A stretch of DNA of 64,000 nt from an uncultured Clostridia bacterium (GCA_947630825.1 CANRJA010000002.1:62001-126000); one strand, 5' to 3'; positions 38,560 through 47,732 are shown, counted from the first letter of the stretch. Made by a program: numbers and translations. The notes: a model not told the origin generated them from the sequence alone.

Positions 38560-38588
38560 TAATAAAACAACAGCTTGTTTCATAGGAT
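38560..38588 (+). promoter_or_regulatory. Possible sigma-E promoter of the spoIIIA operon
   Basis: TAATAAA (38560-38566), 14-base spacer, CATAGGAT (38581-38588). This partly matches the mother-cell sigma-E pattern (ATA-type -35, CATACAAT-like -10), the expected regulator of spoIIIA. Only a suggestion. Confidence 0.35.
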
Positions 38589-38621
38589 TAAATACAAGCA
38601 CTTATAAAGGGAATGATTAAT

Positions 38622-39557
38622 ATGCAGGGACAAAAAAGCAAGCTGGACAAGGCTTTAAGGCTTCTGACGCCGAGTTTAGCACAACCCTTTTACAATATGT
38701 TTGATAAAAGGAAATCAGATATAAATGAAGTACGTTTAAGAAACAAAAGGTATCTGACGGTTGTTGTAAAAGGTAATGAGTTTTACATAACTCCAAGCGG
38801 AGGCTTTTCAGCAGATTGTGAAAATGCGGTTAAGGTCGCGCAAGAGGAAATTGACTACACATATAAAACAGCGCTAAGGAATAGTATTTACAGCTTTAAA
38901 AGAGAAATTTCATTAGGCTATATAATAACCGAAGGAGGAAACAGAGTAGGATTTTGTGGAACCGCAGTTTTAGATGATTTAGGTAAAAACGACACTCTTA
39001 AAAATATTTCGGGTATAAGTATAAGAATTTCCAGAGAGATATTTGGCATTGCAGATGAATTGATAAACAAATTGGAATTTCAAAAATCAGGTTTAAAAAA
39101 TGTTCTGATATTAGGTCCTCCGTCCAGCGGTAAAACGACATTGCTCAGAGATTTGTGCAGGCAGATAGGTATGAAAAAAAGAATATCCCTGATTGATGAA
39201 AAAAATGAAATTTCAGCTACATTTAACGCGTCACCGCAGAATAATGTAGGTAATTTTACCGATGTTTTTGATTCGTATACAAAGTATTACGGCATATTGT
39301 CTGCTGTGAAAATTATGTCTCCGCAGTTGATAGTTTGCGACGAGATTGGCACAAAAGAGGATACAGAAGCCCTTGACTATGCGATAAATTCAGGGGTCAA
39401 TATAATAGCTACTATGCACTCAAATAATATTGACGACGCTTTTAAAAAGCCGCATATGAAAGAATTGTTTTCAAGAAATGCGTTTGATTATATAGTTCTG
39501 CTTGGAACAGGGGATAGCTTGGGAAAAATAATAAGTTCAAGAAAAATTGAGACTTAA
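38622..39557 (+). CDS. spoIIIAA: Stage III sporulation protein AA (secretion ATPase-like)
   Basis: ATPase of the SpoIIIA-SpoIIQ feeding-tube complex that links mother cell and forespore; related to type II/IV secretion ATPases. 311 residues. Walker A is GPPSSGKTTLL, Walker B LIVCDEIGTKED, and the N-terminal EVRLRNKRYLTVV is family typical. I start at ATG 38622 with AAAGGGA nine bases upstream; ATG 38613 abuts that site. First gene of the eight-gene operon. Confidence 0.95.
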   Translation: MQGQKSKLDKALRLLTPSLAQPFYNMFDKRKSDINEVRLRNKRYLTVVVKGNEFYITPSGGFSADCENAVKVAQEEIDYTYKTALRNSIYSFKREISLGYIITEGGNRVGFCGTAVLDDLGKNDTLKNISGISIRISREIFGIADELINKLEFQKSGLKNVLILGPPSSGKTTLLRDLCRQIGMKKRISLIDEKNEISATFNASPQNNVGNFTDVFDSYTKYYGILSAVKIMSPQLIVCDEIGTKEDTEALDYAINSGVNIIATMHSNNIDDAFKKPHMKELFSRNAFDYIVLLGTGDSLGKIISSRKIET

Positions 39558-39590
39558 TATATAAGATTGCTCCTGATTGAGGGTGATATT

Positions 39591-40079
39591 ATGAAGTTTA
39601 CAGGAATAATACTTGTGTTTTTATCATCAGTATTTATTGGTTTTCATTTGTCTAACAGATTGAAAAAGCGAATACATATTTTAGATGATATATATGAGTT
39701 GATTGTTAGCATTAAAATTATGATAGAAGCACAGTGTTTAACAATAGAGGAGCTTTTTTCTTCACTAGCAGATCAAAAAAGGTTTGATGATTTCTTTATA
39801 CCCAAAGATGCTTTTTTGTGTACTGACTGCAAAAGGCAAATTGAAACGGAGTGTAAAAGGAGTAATTTTCTTAAAGATGAAGACAAGCAATTATTTATTA
39901 ATTTTATAAATGAACTGGGAAGCACCTACCTTGACGGACAAATATCAATTATAAACGGGTATTTAAAACAGTTTGATGAGAAAATTTCAAGGCTCAAAAC
40001 AGAGCAGGGTGTCAAATGCAGAATGTATAATTCATTCGGCGTTTTAATAGGCGCTTTTCTTTCAATAATTTTGTCATAG
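39591..40079 (+). CDS. spoIIIAB: Stage III sporulation protein AB
   Basis: 162 residues, similar to type II secretion GspF-like inner membrane components. N-terminal helix (about 4-20), a helical cytoplasmic region with RIHILDDIYELIVSIKIMI, and a C-terminal helix. Start ATG 39591 after GAGGGTGAT; TTG 39567 lacks a site. Found in the fixed order after spoIIIAA, which supports the name. Confidence 0.92.
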   Translation: MKFTGIILVFLSSVFIGFHLSNRLKKRIHILDDIYELIVSIKIMIEAQCLTIEELFSSLADQKRFDDFFIPKDAFLCTDCKRQIETECKRSNFLKDEDKQLFINFINELGSTYLDGQISIINGYLKQFDEKISRLKTEQGVKCRMYNSFGVLIGAFLSIILS

Positions 40080-40113
40080 TATTTAATCAAACAGAAAGTA
40101 AACAGGAGAAGTT

Positions 40114-40308
40114 ATGGAAATAGATTTGGTATTTAGGATAGCGGCAGTAGGAATAATTGTTGCGGTGTTGAATCAGCTTTTAAAGCGAGCGGAACGTGAC
40201 GAACAGGCAATGATGGTAACAATTGCAGGACTTATCATAGTGCTTGTTATTATAGTAAATCAGATAGCCTCATTATTCGATACTATAAAAGATGTTTTTG
40301 ACTTGTAG
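40114..40308 (+). CDS. spoIIIAC: Stage III sporulation protein AC
   Basis: 64-residue membrane protein with two helices (about 7-20 and 32-52); short and conserved (VGIIVAVLNQLLKRAERDEQ). Part of the SpoIIIA channel. ATG 40114 follows ACAGGAGAA. Confidence 0.94.
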   Translation: MEIDLVFRIAAVGIIVAVLNQLLKRAERDEQAMMVTIAGLIIVLVIIVNQIASLFDTIKDVFDL

Positions 40309-40337
40309 ATAAGTCAAAACGCAGACGGGGAAAACAA

Positions 40338-40724
40338 ATGAATGTTATTTCAGTAGTTGCACTTAGCATAATGGCAGCGGTAATATGCAAGATGCTTGAA
40401 AGAGATAATAAAGAAATATCAATGCTTATCGGGATATTAGTTGCCGGATATATTCTTTTAATGGTTGTTATAAGCTTTTCAGACATAGCCGATACAATTG
40501 ATACTCTGTTTTCAAAAGCTAGTATAAGTGAAGAGTACATAGAAATTCTTTTCAAGGCGGTAGGAATAGGCTATATAACACAGCTTGGCTGCGATTGCTG
40601 CAGAGATTCGGGCGAGAATGCAATGTGTACGGGAGTTGAGCTTTTCGGAAAGGTTACGATTCTTCTTATATCGCTGCCAATTTATTCAGCAGTTATTTCT
40701 TTAATTGAAGAATTACTAAATTGA
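40338..40724 (+). CDS. spoIIIAD: Stage III sporulation protein AD
   Basis: 128 residues with four hydrophobic helices; resembles SpoIIIAC in its first half (ICKMLERDNKEISMLIGI against the AC pattern), as known for this pair. The conserved YITQLGCDCCRDSGENAM motif is present. The ribosome site, GACGGGGAAA, is modest. Confidence 0.94.
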   Translation: MNVISVVALSIMAAVICKMLERDNKEISMLIGILVAGYILLMVVISFSDIADTIDTLFSKASISEEYIEILFKAVGIGYITQLGCDCCRDSGENAMCTGVELFGKVTILLISLPIYSAVISLIEELLN

Positions 40725-40730
40725 GGAATT

Positions 40731-41873
40731 ATGAAAAAAATAATTATTTTTACTGTATCGGTTCTGATGTTTTGCTTTAGCGGAATTTGTACATATGCGG
40801 AAAGCGATACAAATGAAGCGGAGCAGGCACAAAAGGAAATTACTCAGGAAATCGAAAGAGGCATAAAATCGGACACGCCTGATGAAGCAGACGATTTTAT
40901 AAACGGTAATAACATATCAATAGAAGACCCTGAATCGGCTTCAAAAATCGGCGTGGGAGACTGGCTGGATTATCTGCTTGATCTTGTAAAGGAGTTTTTA
41001 TCAAGTCCTCTGAAACTTCTCGGTGCATTACTTCTGGTAATTGTCTTTACCTCTGTTGCAACGGGAATTTTATCAGACAGTTCAAATATTTTGAATATAA
41101 TCAGTATAGTAAGCGTACTTTCCTGCACAGCTATTTTATTTAAGACAATAAGTGAGTGTGTAGACTCTGTAAGCCATACTATTTCTAATCTGTCTGTATT
41201 TATAATGTCATACGTTCCTATTTTCTCAAGTGTTGTTGCAACCTGCGGAAATGCCTCCAGCGGAGTTTCTTATTATGTTCTGGTTCTCTTTTTATGCGAA
41301 ATAATAACGGCTTTGATAGATTATATACTCGTTCCTTTTGTAAGCTTCAGCTTAGCGTCGTCGATCGTGGAATCAATAAATCCCAATCTATCTGTAAACG
41401 GCTTTTCCAGAGGATTATTAAGCGCTGCTAAGTGGATATTGGGTCTTGCCACAACAATTTTTATTGGCGTAACGTCGATTCAAAGCATTATAGGAACATC
41501 AGTAGATACTGTTGGAGTAAAGGCTGCAAAGTTTGCGGCATCCAGTATGATACCTGTTGTTGGCGGCGCGATGTCAGATGCGTATTCCACTTTAATGGGA
41601 AGTTTAACGCTTATTAAAAACAGCGTTGGCGTTATAGGTATTATAATTATACTGGCAGCAGCGCTGAAACCGGTTGTTATGGTGGTATGTCTTAAAGTTT
41701 CTGTTTGGATTTCAGCAGTTATAGCCGCCTTTTTTGAGCAGAACAGAATAGGTTCTTTATTAAGAGGAATAAACAATGTTTTGTCTATTTTGCTTGGAGT
41801 TGTCGCTTGCTTTACACTTATTTTTATAATAGCAACTGCAGTGGTAATGCTTCTTAGCTTTAATATGGTGTGA
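40731..41873 (+). CDS. spoIIIAE: Stage III sporulation protein AE
   Basis: 380-residue polytopic membrane protein with a cleavable signal (about 1-23), an acidic external segment (about 24-75) and about seven to eight membrane helices. Typical for SpoIIIAE, a multi-pass component of the channel. Starts six bases after spoIIIAD ends; the ribosome site (GAGGAATT) sits over the junction. Confidence 0.94.
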   Translation: MKKIIIFTVSVLMFCFSGICTYAESDTNEAEQAQKEITQEIERGIKSDTPDEADDFINGNNISIEDPESASKIGVGDWLDYLLDLVKEFLSSPLKLLGALLLVIVFTSVATGILSDSSNILNIISIVSVLSCTAILFKTISECVDSVSHTISNLSVFIMSYVPIFSSVVATCGNASSGVSYYVLVLFLCEIITALIDYILVPFVSFSLASSIVESINPNLSVNGFSRGLLSAAKWILGLATTIFIGVTSIQSIIGTSVDTVGVKAAKFAASSMIPVVGGAMSDAYSTLMGSLTLIKNSVGVIGIIIILAAALKPVVMVVCLKVSVWISAVIAAFFEQNRIGSLLRGINNVLSILLGVVACFTLIFIIATAVVMLLSFNMV

Positions 41874-41904
41874 GATGCCGAAATTTCAAGGATGTGGTGA
41901 TAAA

Positions 41905-42393
41905 ATGGAACTTATAAGAAGCGTTACAGCGGCATTTTGCTTTGTGGGGTTAGCGGCAACAATATTTGATTATATTTCTCCAAGCGAGAGTTTAAGACTG
42001 AATATCAAACAAATTTTAGCGCTCATACTTATTATTTCAATGCTTACTCCGTTCTTAGGTTCGGATCTTGAACTGAGGCTTCCAAAGCTTAATGAGATAA
42101 CAGATTTAAAGGAATATAACGAGCTTAATGAAAGTGTAAATAAATCATACGAAAAAGTTTTGAAAAATACACTTGAAAACAGGGTTTTGGAAAAGCTTCA
42201 GGCTATAGACGAAAACATAAAAAAAGTTGTCATACAAGCTGATGTGCATGAATATAATTCATTAGAAGTTGAAAAAACAGAAATTTATATTAAAGCAAAA
42301 GATATATCAGAGGAGAAAAAGAAAAAAATTGAAGAAGAACTGAAAAATAATATTGGAGAATCAAAAGCGGAATTCTATGAATATAAAGAATAA
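41905..42393 (+). CDS. spoIIIAF: Stage III sporulation protein AF
   Basis: 162 residues; two N-terminal membrane helices (about 7-24 and 34-52) and a soluble C-terminal domain with a ring-building-motif-like fold in the family. I take ATG 41905 after GATGTGGTGA; ATG 41875 would add ten residues with no ribosome site. Its 3' end overlaps spoIIIAG. Confidence 0.9.
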   Translation: MELIRSVTAAFCFVGLAATIFDYISPSESLRLNIKQILALILIISMLTPFLGSDLELRLPKLNEITDLKEYNELNESVNKSYEKVLKNTLENRVLEKLQAIDENIKKVVIQADVHEYNSLEVEKTEIYIKAKDISEEKKKKIEEELKNNIGESKAEFYEYKE

Positions 42394-42943
42394 ATTGTCA
42401 TTAAAAAGAATACTCGAAAGTATTCAAAATAAAACAGGGCTTTCGAGTAAGGTATTAATTATAGTTATTATCGGTGTCTTGGGACTTCTAATGATAGCGG
42501 CATCAGAATTAATTCCTAAAGGCAAAGCAGACAAAATTAGAGATATATCTAATTCTCCTGTTGATACTTCTTATTCGAGCAGCTTTAAAAAGGAAACAGA
42601 AAGGGAGCTTAAAGAAATCATCAGTAAAATTGACGGGGTAGGCGAGGTATCGCTTATGCTTACATTAGACGGAACGACGGAGTATGTATATGCCGAAGAT
42701 GTGGACACTGAAACCGATGAAAACAGCGACAGCAAGAGTGATAAATATAAAAACGAAGTAATAATCGTAGATTCCGACGGTGAGGAGAAAGCGCTTGTTA
42801 AAAAGATAATTGAGCCTAAAGTTAAGGGAGTTGTTATCGTATGCTCAGGCGGAGGGAATATTGAGGTCAAAGAACGTGTTATTAAGGCTGTATCATCAGC
42901 TTTAAATATATCAACAAACAACATATGTGTTGAAAAAGGTTAA
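42377..42943 (+). CDS. spoIIIAG: Stage III sporulation protein AG
   Basis: 188 residues: one membrane helix (about 24-43), a spacer and an extracellular ring-building domain (from about residue 65; ISKIDGVGEVSLMLTL), which forms the large ring of the channel in Bacillus. Starts inside spoIIIAF by 17 bases; ATG 42377 is preferred over TTG 42353. The low-complexity Asp/Glu/Ser insert (about 110-133) is variable in the family. Confidence 0.92.
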   Translation: MNIKNKLSLKRILESIQNKTGLSSKVLIIVIIGVLGLLMIAASELIPKGKADKIRDISNSPVDTSYSSSFKKETERELKEIISKIDGVGEVSLMLTLDGTTEYVYAEDVDTETDENSDSKSDKYKNEVIIVDSDGEEKALVKKIIEPKVKGVVIVCSGGGNIEVKERVIKAVSSALNISTNNICVEKG

Positions 42944-42959
42944 ATGTGGAGGAGATATT

Positions 42960-43499
42960 ATGAAAATTCCAAATTTTATTGTGGGAAAGAAACAAATTAT
43001 TTTAGCCAGCTTAACTTTGTTTCTTGGACTGGCTATCTATGTCAACTATGCAATGAATACAAACGGCGATGAAATCAAAACGACCAAGGTCGTAAACACA
43101 AAATCATCAAATTACGGCGTTGCTGATTTTGTCAATGAAACAACCGATGAAAACGATTACTTTGCACAAGCACGTCTTGACAGAATGACTTCACGGGACG
43201 AGGCTGCTCAGACGCTTGAAACGATTATGAGCGGCGGAGATTCAACTGATGAGGAGAAAGAGGTTGCCTCTGAGAAAGCGGTATCAATATCACAGCTTAT
43301 TGAATCTGAGAGCAAAATAGAAAACCTTATCAAGGCAGCAGGCTATGAGGATTGCGTTGTGTATCTTGACGGAACAAGCGCTAATATAGTTGTAAAATCA
43401 AACGGTCTGAAAACTGCACAGGCAGCTCAGATAAAAGATATTTTACTCGGTGAAGTGGACGTTGCTAACGAAAATATTAAAATTTTTGATGTAAAATAG
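42960..43499 (+). CDS. spoIIIAH: Stage III sporulation protein AH
   Basis: 179 residues: one membrane helix (about 11-28) and an extracellular domain that pairs with SpoIIQ across the intermembrane space. The segment RLDRMTSRDEAAQTLETIM is characteristic. ATG 42960 follows GGAGGAGA. Last gene of the spoIIIA operon; the next promoter starts at the following base. Confidence 0.94.
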   Translation: MKIPNFIVGKKQIILASLTLFLGLAIYVNYAMNTNGDEIKTTKVVNTKSSNYGVADFVNETTDENDYFAQARLDRMTSRDEAAQTLETIMSGGDSTDEEKEVASEKAVSISQLIESESKIENLIKAAGYEDCVVYLDGTSANIVVKSNGLKTAQAAQIKDILLGEVDVANENIKIFDVK

Positions 43500-43528
43500 T
43501 TGTGTTAAGCTCTTTTTAATGGTATAAT
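43500..43528 (+). promoter_or_regulatory. Promoter of the asp23-nusB-recN operon
   Basis: TTGTGT (43500-43505), 17-base spacer, TATAAT (43523-43528) with extended -10 TGG. GGTATAAT (43521-43528) is mirrored by ATTATACC (43542-43549), an inverted repeat spanning the start site. Confidence 0.78.
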
Positions 43529-43568
43529 AAACTGGAGTAGGATTATACCATATCAGGGGGAGTAAACC

Positions 43569-43919
43569 ATGATGTTTAAGAATGACAAAATTGATGGTCA
43601 GCTTAAAGTCAGCAAGGATGTTATTTTTACTATTACCAAAAATGCAGTGCTTGATATTGACGGCGTATGCTCTATCGCTAACGCTAAGAAAAATATGTTA
43701 AAAAACTTATTTTTGTCTGACACTAATTATGAATCAATAGATATAGATTTTGACAATGATACGGTTGTTATATCAGTTTACCTATTTGTAAATCCAGGAG
43801 TTAAAGTCAAGTCCGTTGCCGAACAGGTTCAGAGCAAGGTCAAGAACGAGGTTCAGTCAATGACCGGAATAACAGTATCAAAGGTCAACGTAACAATTTC
43901 AGATGTAAAATATAATTAA
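43569..43919 (+). CDS. Asp23/Gls24 family envelope stress protein
   Basis: 116-residue cytoplasmic protein of the Asp23/YqhY family, often found near nusB; in Bacillus YqhY affects acetyl-CoA carboxylase. Signature KVSKDVIFTITKNAVLDIDG and the C-terminal SMTGITVSKVNVTISDV are present. Start ATG 43569 after GGGGGAG. In Bacillus accB-accC precede yqhY; here spoIIIAH does. Confidence 0.9.
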   Translation: MMFKNDKIDGQLKVSKDVIFTITKNAVLDIDGVCSIANAKKNMLKNLFLSDTNYESIDIDFDNDTVVISVYLFVNPGVKVKSVAEQVQSKVKNEVQSMTGITVSKVNVTISDVKYN

Positions 43920-43980
43920 TTCACTTGCCTCATTATCTATAAGATATTGGGGCTGATGTGGTTAAAAGGGAAGTGTTTAA

Positions 43981-44397
43981 GTGAGTCTGTCGAGAAGACG
44001 TATAAGAGAATCTGCGTTTATAATTATTTTTGAAAGATCCTTTGGTAATTACGAGTTGGACGAGCTGTTTGAAATTGCAAAGGAATCTGAAATTATACCA
44101 ATAAATGATGAGGTAATAAAAATTGTTAAAGGTGTGTATGAGCATATTGATGAGCTTGATAATATAATTTCAAAGTTTAGCCAAAAGAGAAGCCTAGAAC
44201 GTATTCCAAAGGTCAACTTGTCACTGCTGAGACTGGCAATTTATGAGGCAAAGTATTCTGAGAATGTTCCCATCAACGTAGCTATTTCTGAGGCTGTTGC
44301 AATAGCTGAAAAGTATGCGTTTGAGTCTGACGCTAAATTCATTAATGGCGCTTTGGGTTCATTTTCAAGAAGCAAGGACGGAATGTTAAATGCTTAG
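43981..44397 (+). CDS. nusB: Transcription antitermination protein NusB
   Basis: 138 residues, all-helical RNA-binding factor for rRNA antitermination with NusE. Starts SRRRIRESAFIIIFE; the conserved C-terminal NVAISEAVAIAEKYA and GALGSF are present. The start is GTG 43981 behind AAGGGAAG. It overlaps the following gene by eight bases. Confidence 0.94.
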   Translation: MSLSRRRIRESAFIIIFERSFGNYELDELFEIAKESEIIPINDEVIKIVKGVYEHIDELDNIISKFSQKRSLERIPKVNLSLLRLAIYEAKYSENVPINVAISEAVAIAEKYAFESDAKFINGALGSFSRSKDGMLNA

Positions 44398-45346
44398 TGT
44401 GTTAGGCATTGATACAAGCAATTATACAACGTCAGCTTCATTGATCGATATTGAAAAAATGAATGTTTATCAATCTAAAATGATGCTTCCCGTAAAAAGC
44501 GGAGAGATCGGCATAAGACAGTCAGATGCAGTATTTCATCACACAAAACAGCTTCCTGTTGTTATATCAGACCTTATGAAAAAATCAAAAATAGTCGGTT
44601 CACAGATTAAAGCTGTAGGTGTTTCTAAAAGCCCTAGAATGGTTGAGGGTTCATATATGCCGTGCTTTTTGGCAGGAGAGGGCTTTGCAAGCTCCTTTTC
44701 GAGCCTTTGCGGTGTTGAGCTATATAAAACTTCACATCAGATAGGTCATATTCTTGCGGCGTTGTTTTCAGCAGGAAAGATGGATCTTATAAAGAAAAAA
44801 GAAGCCTTTATAGCTTTTCATATAAGCGGCGGAACTACCGATTGCTTGCTTTGCGAGCCTTCGGACGACGATGTTTTATGCGTTACGAAAATAGGAACAT
44901 CACTGGATTTAAAAGCAGGACAGGCTATTGACCGAATAGGAGTTAAGCTGGGGCTTGATTTTCCTTGTGGTCAGGAGCTTGAAAAGCTAGCACTAAAAAG
45001 TAAAATGAATTGTAAAACAAAGCCTGCTCTTAAAGGTAATAACTGCTGTCTTTCAGGATTGCAGAATATATGTGAAAAAATGATATCAAACGGCGAATTG
45101 CATTGCGATATAGCAAAATTTTGCTTAACTTACATAAGCGATACGATAATTGATATGTCAAATAGAGCGAGAGAAACTTATAAAAATTATCCTATAATGT
45201 TTGCAGGGGGAGTTATGTCAGATAAAATTATAAAGGATAAAATATCAGAAAGGTTAAGTAACGTATATTTTGCAGAGCCTGAGTTCTCCTGCGATAACGC
45301 AGTAGGAACTGCTTTGTTTGCGGCGATAAAAAAGGAATTGATTTAA
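44390..45346 (+). CDS. TsaD/Kae1-like M22 family protein
   Basis: 318-residue member of the ASKHA-fold M22 family. It has the nucleotide-binding motifs GIDTSNYTTSAS, FHISGGTTDCL and LDLKAGQAIDRIG. The metal motif, HMEGH in TsaD, reads HQIGH here (His116 and His120 kept, the Glu lost), so it is a paralogue and probably not the tRNA t6A enzyme itself. It overlaps nusB and touches xseA (TAATG), so it is fully embedded in the operon, where Bacillus has folD. Function unknown. Confidence 0.82.
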   Translation: MLSVLGIDTSNYTTSASLIDIEKMNVYQSKMMLPVKSGEIGIRQSDAVFHHTKQLPVVISDLMKKSKIVGSQIKAVGVSKSPRMVEGSYMPCFLAGEGFASSFSSLCGVELYKTSHQIGHILAALFSAGKMDLIKKKEAFIAFHISGGTTDCLLCEPSDDDVLCVTKIGTSLDLKAGQAIDRIGVKLGLDFPCGQELEKLALKSKMNCKTKPALKGNNCCLSGLQNICEKMISNGELHCDIAKFCLTYISDTIIDMSNRARETYKNYPIMFAGGVMSDKIIKDKISERLSNVYFAEPEFSCDNAVGTALFAAIKKELI

Positions 45347-46542
45347 TGAGTGTTATATTAACGGTTTCCCAAATAAACAGATATCTTGCCAGTAAAATTC
45401 GGGGCGATATTAAGCTTAAAAGCATTGCCGTTAAGGGGGAAATTTCTAACCTGAATACTAACTATTCTTCAGGGCATTATTATTTTACATTAAAGGACGA
45501 GAACAGCGCGCTAAAGGCAATTATGTTTGCGAGCGCAACTAGAAATTTGAAAATCGAGTTGAAAAACGGACTTAATGTTATGGCTCTTGGAAATATAGAC
45601 TGCTATGAACGTGACGGAATATATCAGATAATTGTTACCGACATTCAGCCTATAGGCATCGGTGCTGTCAAAGAATCGCTTGATAAACTAAAACTAAGGT
45701 TAAAGAACAAGGGGTATTTTAAATCTGAATATAAAAAGGAGATTCCTTTTGCGCCTAAAACTATTGGTGTTGTTACCTCGATAACAGGCGCAGCTTTGCA
45801 GGATATACTGAATATTTTGAAAAGGCGTTATCCCATTTGTAGAGTTTTTGTTTTTCCTACATTAGTGCAGGGAAATGAGGCAAAGGACAGCATAGCTGAC
45901 GCACTTATGCTGGCGGATTCTATGAATCTCGATACGCTTATACTTGCAAGGGGAGGCGGCTCGGCGGAGGATTTGTCTGTTTTCAATGAAGAAAAGGTGG
46001 CTGACGCGATATTTAATGTTAAAACTCCGATTATTTCTGCTGTAGGGCATGAAATTGACATCACTATAGCCGACTTGGTCGCCGATCTGCGTGCTCCTAC
46101 GCCTTCTGCTGCTGCGGAGTTGGCGTCGCCTGAGATATCTGCGTTCTATTCTCTGATTGAAAGTTTAAAGCTGAAAATGAGAAAAACAATGGAAAAAAAG
46201 ATATCTGACGCTGGTATTTCACTGAAATCAGCTTCAAACAGATTTTTTTCAGTGTCTCCTGAAAAGCGGCTTGAGGTTGGAGATATTAAGATAAAAAATG
46301 CTGAGCAGAGACTTAGAACTTCTATTCAGAATATATTGAACCAAAACAGCGGCAGACTTAATTCATCGGCGTCGCTTTTGGATTCTTACAGCCCGCTGAA
46401 GGTTTTAAGAAGAGGTTATTCTCTTACATTAAAAGGCAAAAGGGTTATCACAAAGGCTGATGATGTTTCAGTAGGGGATATGGTTGAAATTAAGTTTTCA
46501 GATTCATCAGTGAACGCTGAAATAAAAAATAAAAATCAATAG
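45346..46542 (+). CDS. xseA: Exodeoxyribonuclease VII large subunit
   Basis: 398 residues, with an N-terminal OB domain (IAVKGEISNLN, GHYYFTLKDENS) and the catalytic core (PKTIGVVTSITGAALQDIL, LARGGGSAEDL, SAVGHEIDITIADLVADLRAPTPSAAAE). Degrades single-stranded DNA together with XseB. Its start shares a base with the previous stop. Some 12 bp separate it from xseB. Confidence 0.96.
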   Translation: MSVILTVSQINRYLASKIRGDIKLKSIAVKGEISNLNTNYSSGHYYFTLKDENSALKAIMFASATRNLKIELKNGLNVMALGNIDCYERDGIYQIIVTDIQPIGIGAVKESLDKLKLRLKNKGYFKSEYKKEIPFAPKTIGVVTSITGAALQDILNILKRRYPICRVFVFPTLVQGNEAKDSIADALMLADSMNLDTLILARGGGSAEDLSVFNEEKVADAIFNVKTPIISAVGHEIDITIADLVADLRAPTPSAAAELASPEISAFYSLIESLKLKMRKTMEKKISDAGISLKSASNRFFSVSPEKRLEVGDIKIKNAEQRLRTSIQNILNQNSGRLNSSASLLDSYSPLKVLRRGYSLTLKGKRVITKADDVSVGDMVEIKFSDSSVNAEIKNKNQ

Positions 46543-46554
46543 GAGTTGTTTTAA

Positions 46555-46743
46555 ATGACGTTTGAAGATACATTGGACAAGCTTAACAAAATAGTTTCTG
46601 AGCTTGAATCGGGCAATTTAACTTTGGAAGAGTCGCTTGAAAAATTCAAAGAAGGCATTACTCTTTCGGGCGAGTGTAAGAAAAAACTTGAAGAAGCAAA
46701 GCTTGTTGTAGAGACAGTCGATAAAAACTATATAGAGGAATAG
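46555..46743 (+). CDS. xseB: Exodeoxyribonuclease VII small subunit
   Basis: 62-residue helical partner of XseA with the signature LNKIVSELESGNLTLEESL and FKEGITLSGECKKKL. ATG 46555 has a TAGGAG site. Immediately followed by ispA. Confidence 0.95.
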   Translation: MTFEDTLDKLNKIVSELESGNLTLEESLEKFKEGITLSGECKKKLEEAKLVVETVDKNYIEE

Positions 46744-46745
46744 AT

Positions 46746-47642
46746 ATGCAGGAAATTTATAAAATGCAAATTGCGGATTATCAGCAGAAAATAAAAAATA
46801 CGCTTCATAGCTTTACGAAGGAAAAGGAATTTTACAAAAAAGAAGTTATGCAGGCAATGGAGTATTCGCTCCTCAGTTCAGGCAAAAGAATAAGACCTAT
46901 TCTAGCAATTGAATTTTGTAAAATGTGCGGCGGCGATTATAAGAATTACTATGATATTGTTTGCTGTATAGAGCTTATACATTGCTTTTCTCTTATACAT
47001 GACGATCTGCCTTGTATGGACGATGACGATTACCGCAGAGGTATGCCGTCGTGCCATAAAAAATTCGGAGAAGCTGAGGCTCTGTTAGCAGGAGACGCTT
47101 TGAATACACTTCCGTTTGAGATAATCTCAAACGCCTGTAAGACGGGTAAAATTTCTGCCGAAACTGCTATTAAGCTGATTGGTGAAATTTCAAATGCTGC
47201 CGGAATAAACGGTATGATAGGCGGGCAGGCATTTGATATATACTCTGTTAAGATGAAGCATTTTAATGCTCATAATCTAAATCTTTTACAAGAGCTTAAA
47301 ACCTGCCGGCTTTTAGAGGCTTCTTGCGTTATAGGGTGTATCTTAGCAAACGCTGACGATAAAACTACCCAATACGCAAGAGAGTTTGGCAAAAGACTTG
47401 GATATGCTTTTCAGATAGTGGACGATATATTAGATGTTGAGGGTAGCTTTGATACTCTTGGAAAGCCAATAGGCAGCGACGAAGAAAAAGGAAAGATAAC
47501 TTATGTTACCATGATAGGTATTGATCAGGCAAAGGAAGTAGCTCGTCATCAGACATTAGAAGCGTTAAACCTTTTAGAAAAGTTTGATAATAATGAGCTT
47601 CTTGTTGACTTAACTATGGATCTTCTTAACAGAAAGAAATAA
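46746..47642 (+). CDS. ispA: Farnesyl diphosphate synthase (short-chain polyprenyl synthase)
   Basis: 298 residues. The first Asp-rich motif is HDDLPCMDDDD, the second is QIVDDILD, and GGQAFDI plus the lysine in SSGKRIRP are in place. It condenses IPP with DMAPP and GPP. It starts three bases after xseB; GATATGCAGG shows little ribosome site, which suggests coupling. It lies one gene before dxs. Confidence 0.93.
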   Translation: MQEIYKMQIADYQQKIKNTLHSFTKEKEFYKKEVMQAMEYSLLSSGKRIRPILAIEFCKMCGGDYKNYYDIVCCIELIHCFSLIHDDLPCMDDDDYRRGMPSCHKKFGEAEALLAGDALNTLPFEIISNACKTGKISAETAIKLIGEISNAAGINGMIGGQAFDIYSVKMKHFNAHNLNLLQELKTCRLLEASCVIGCILANADDKTTQYAREFGKRLGYAFQIVDDILDVEGSFDTLGKPIGSDEEKGKITYVTMIGIDQAKEVARHQTLEALNLLEKFDNNELLVDLTMDLLNRKK

Positions 47643-47732
47643 AATAAATATAAAACTAAAATTATTGGTCCATAGTTTATGAGTACGGTGTAATAACATT
47701 GTACAAATAAATGTATAGAACGGAGATAAAAA

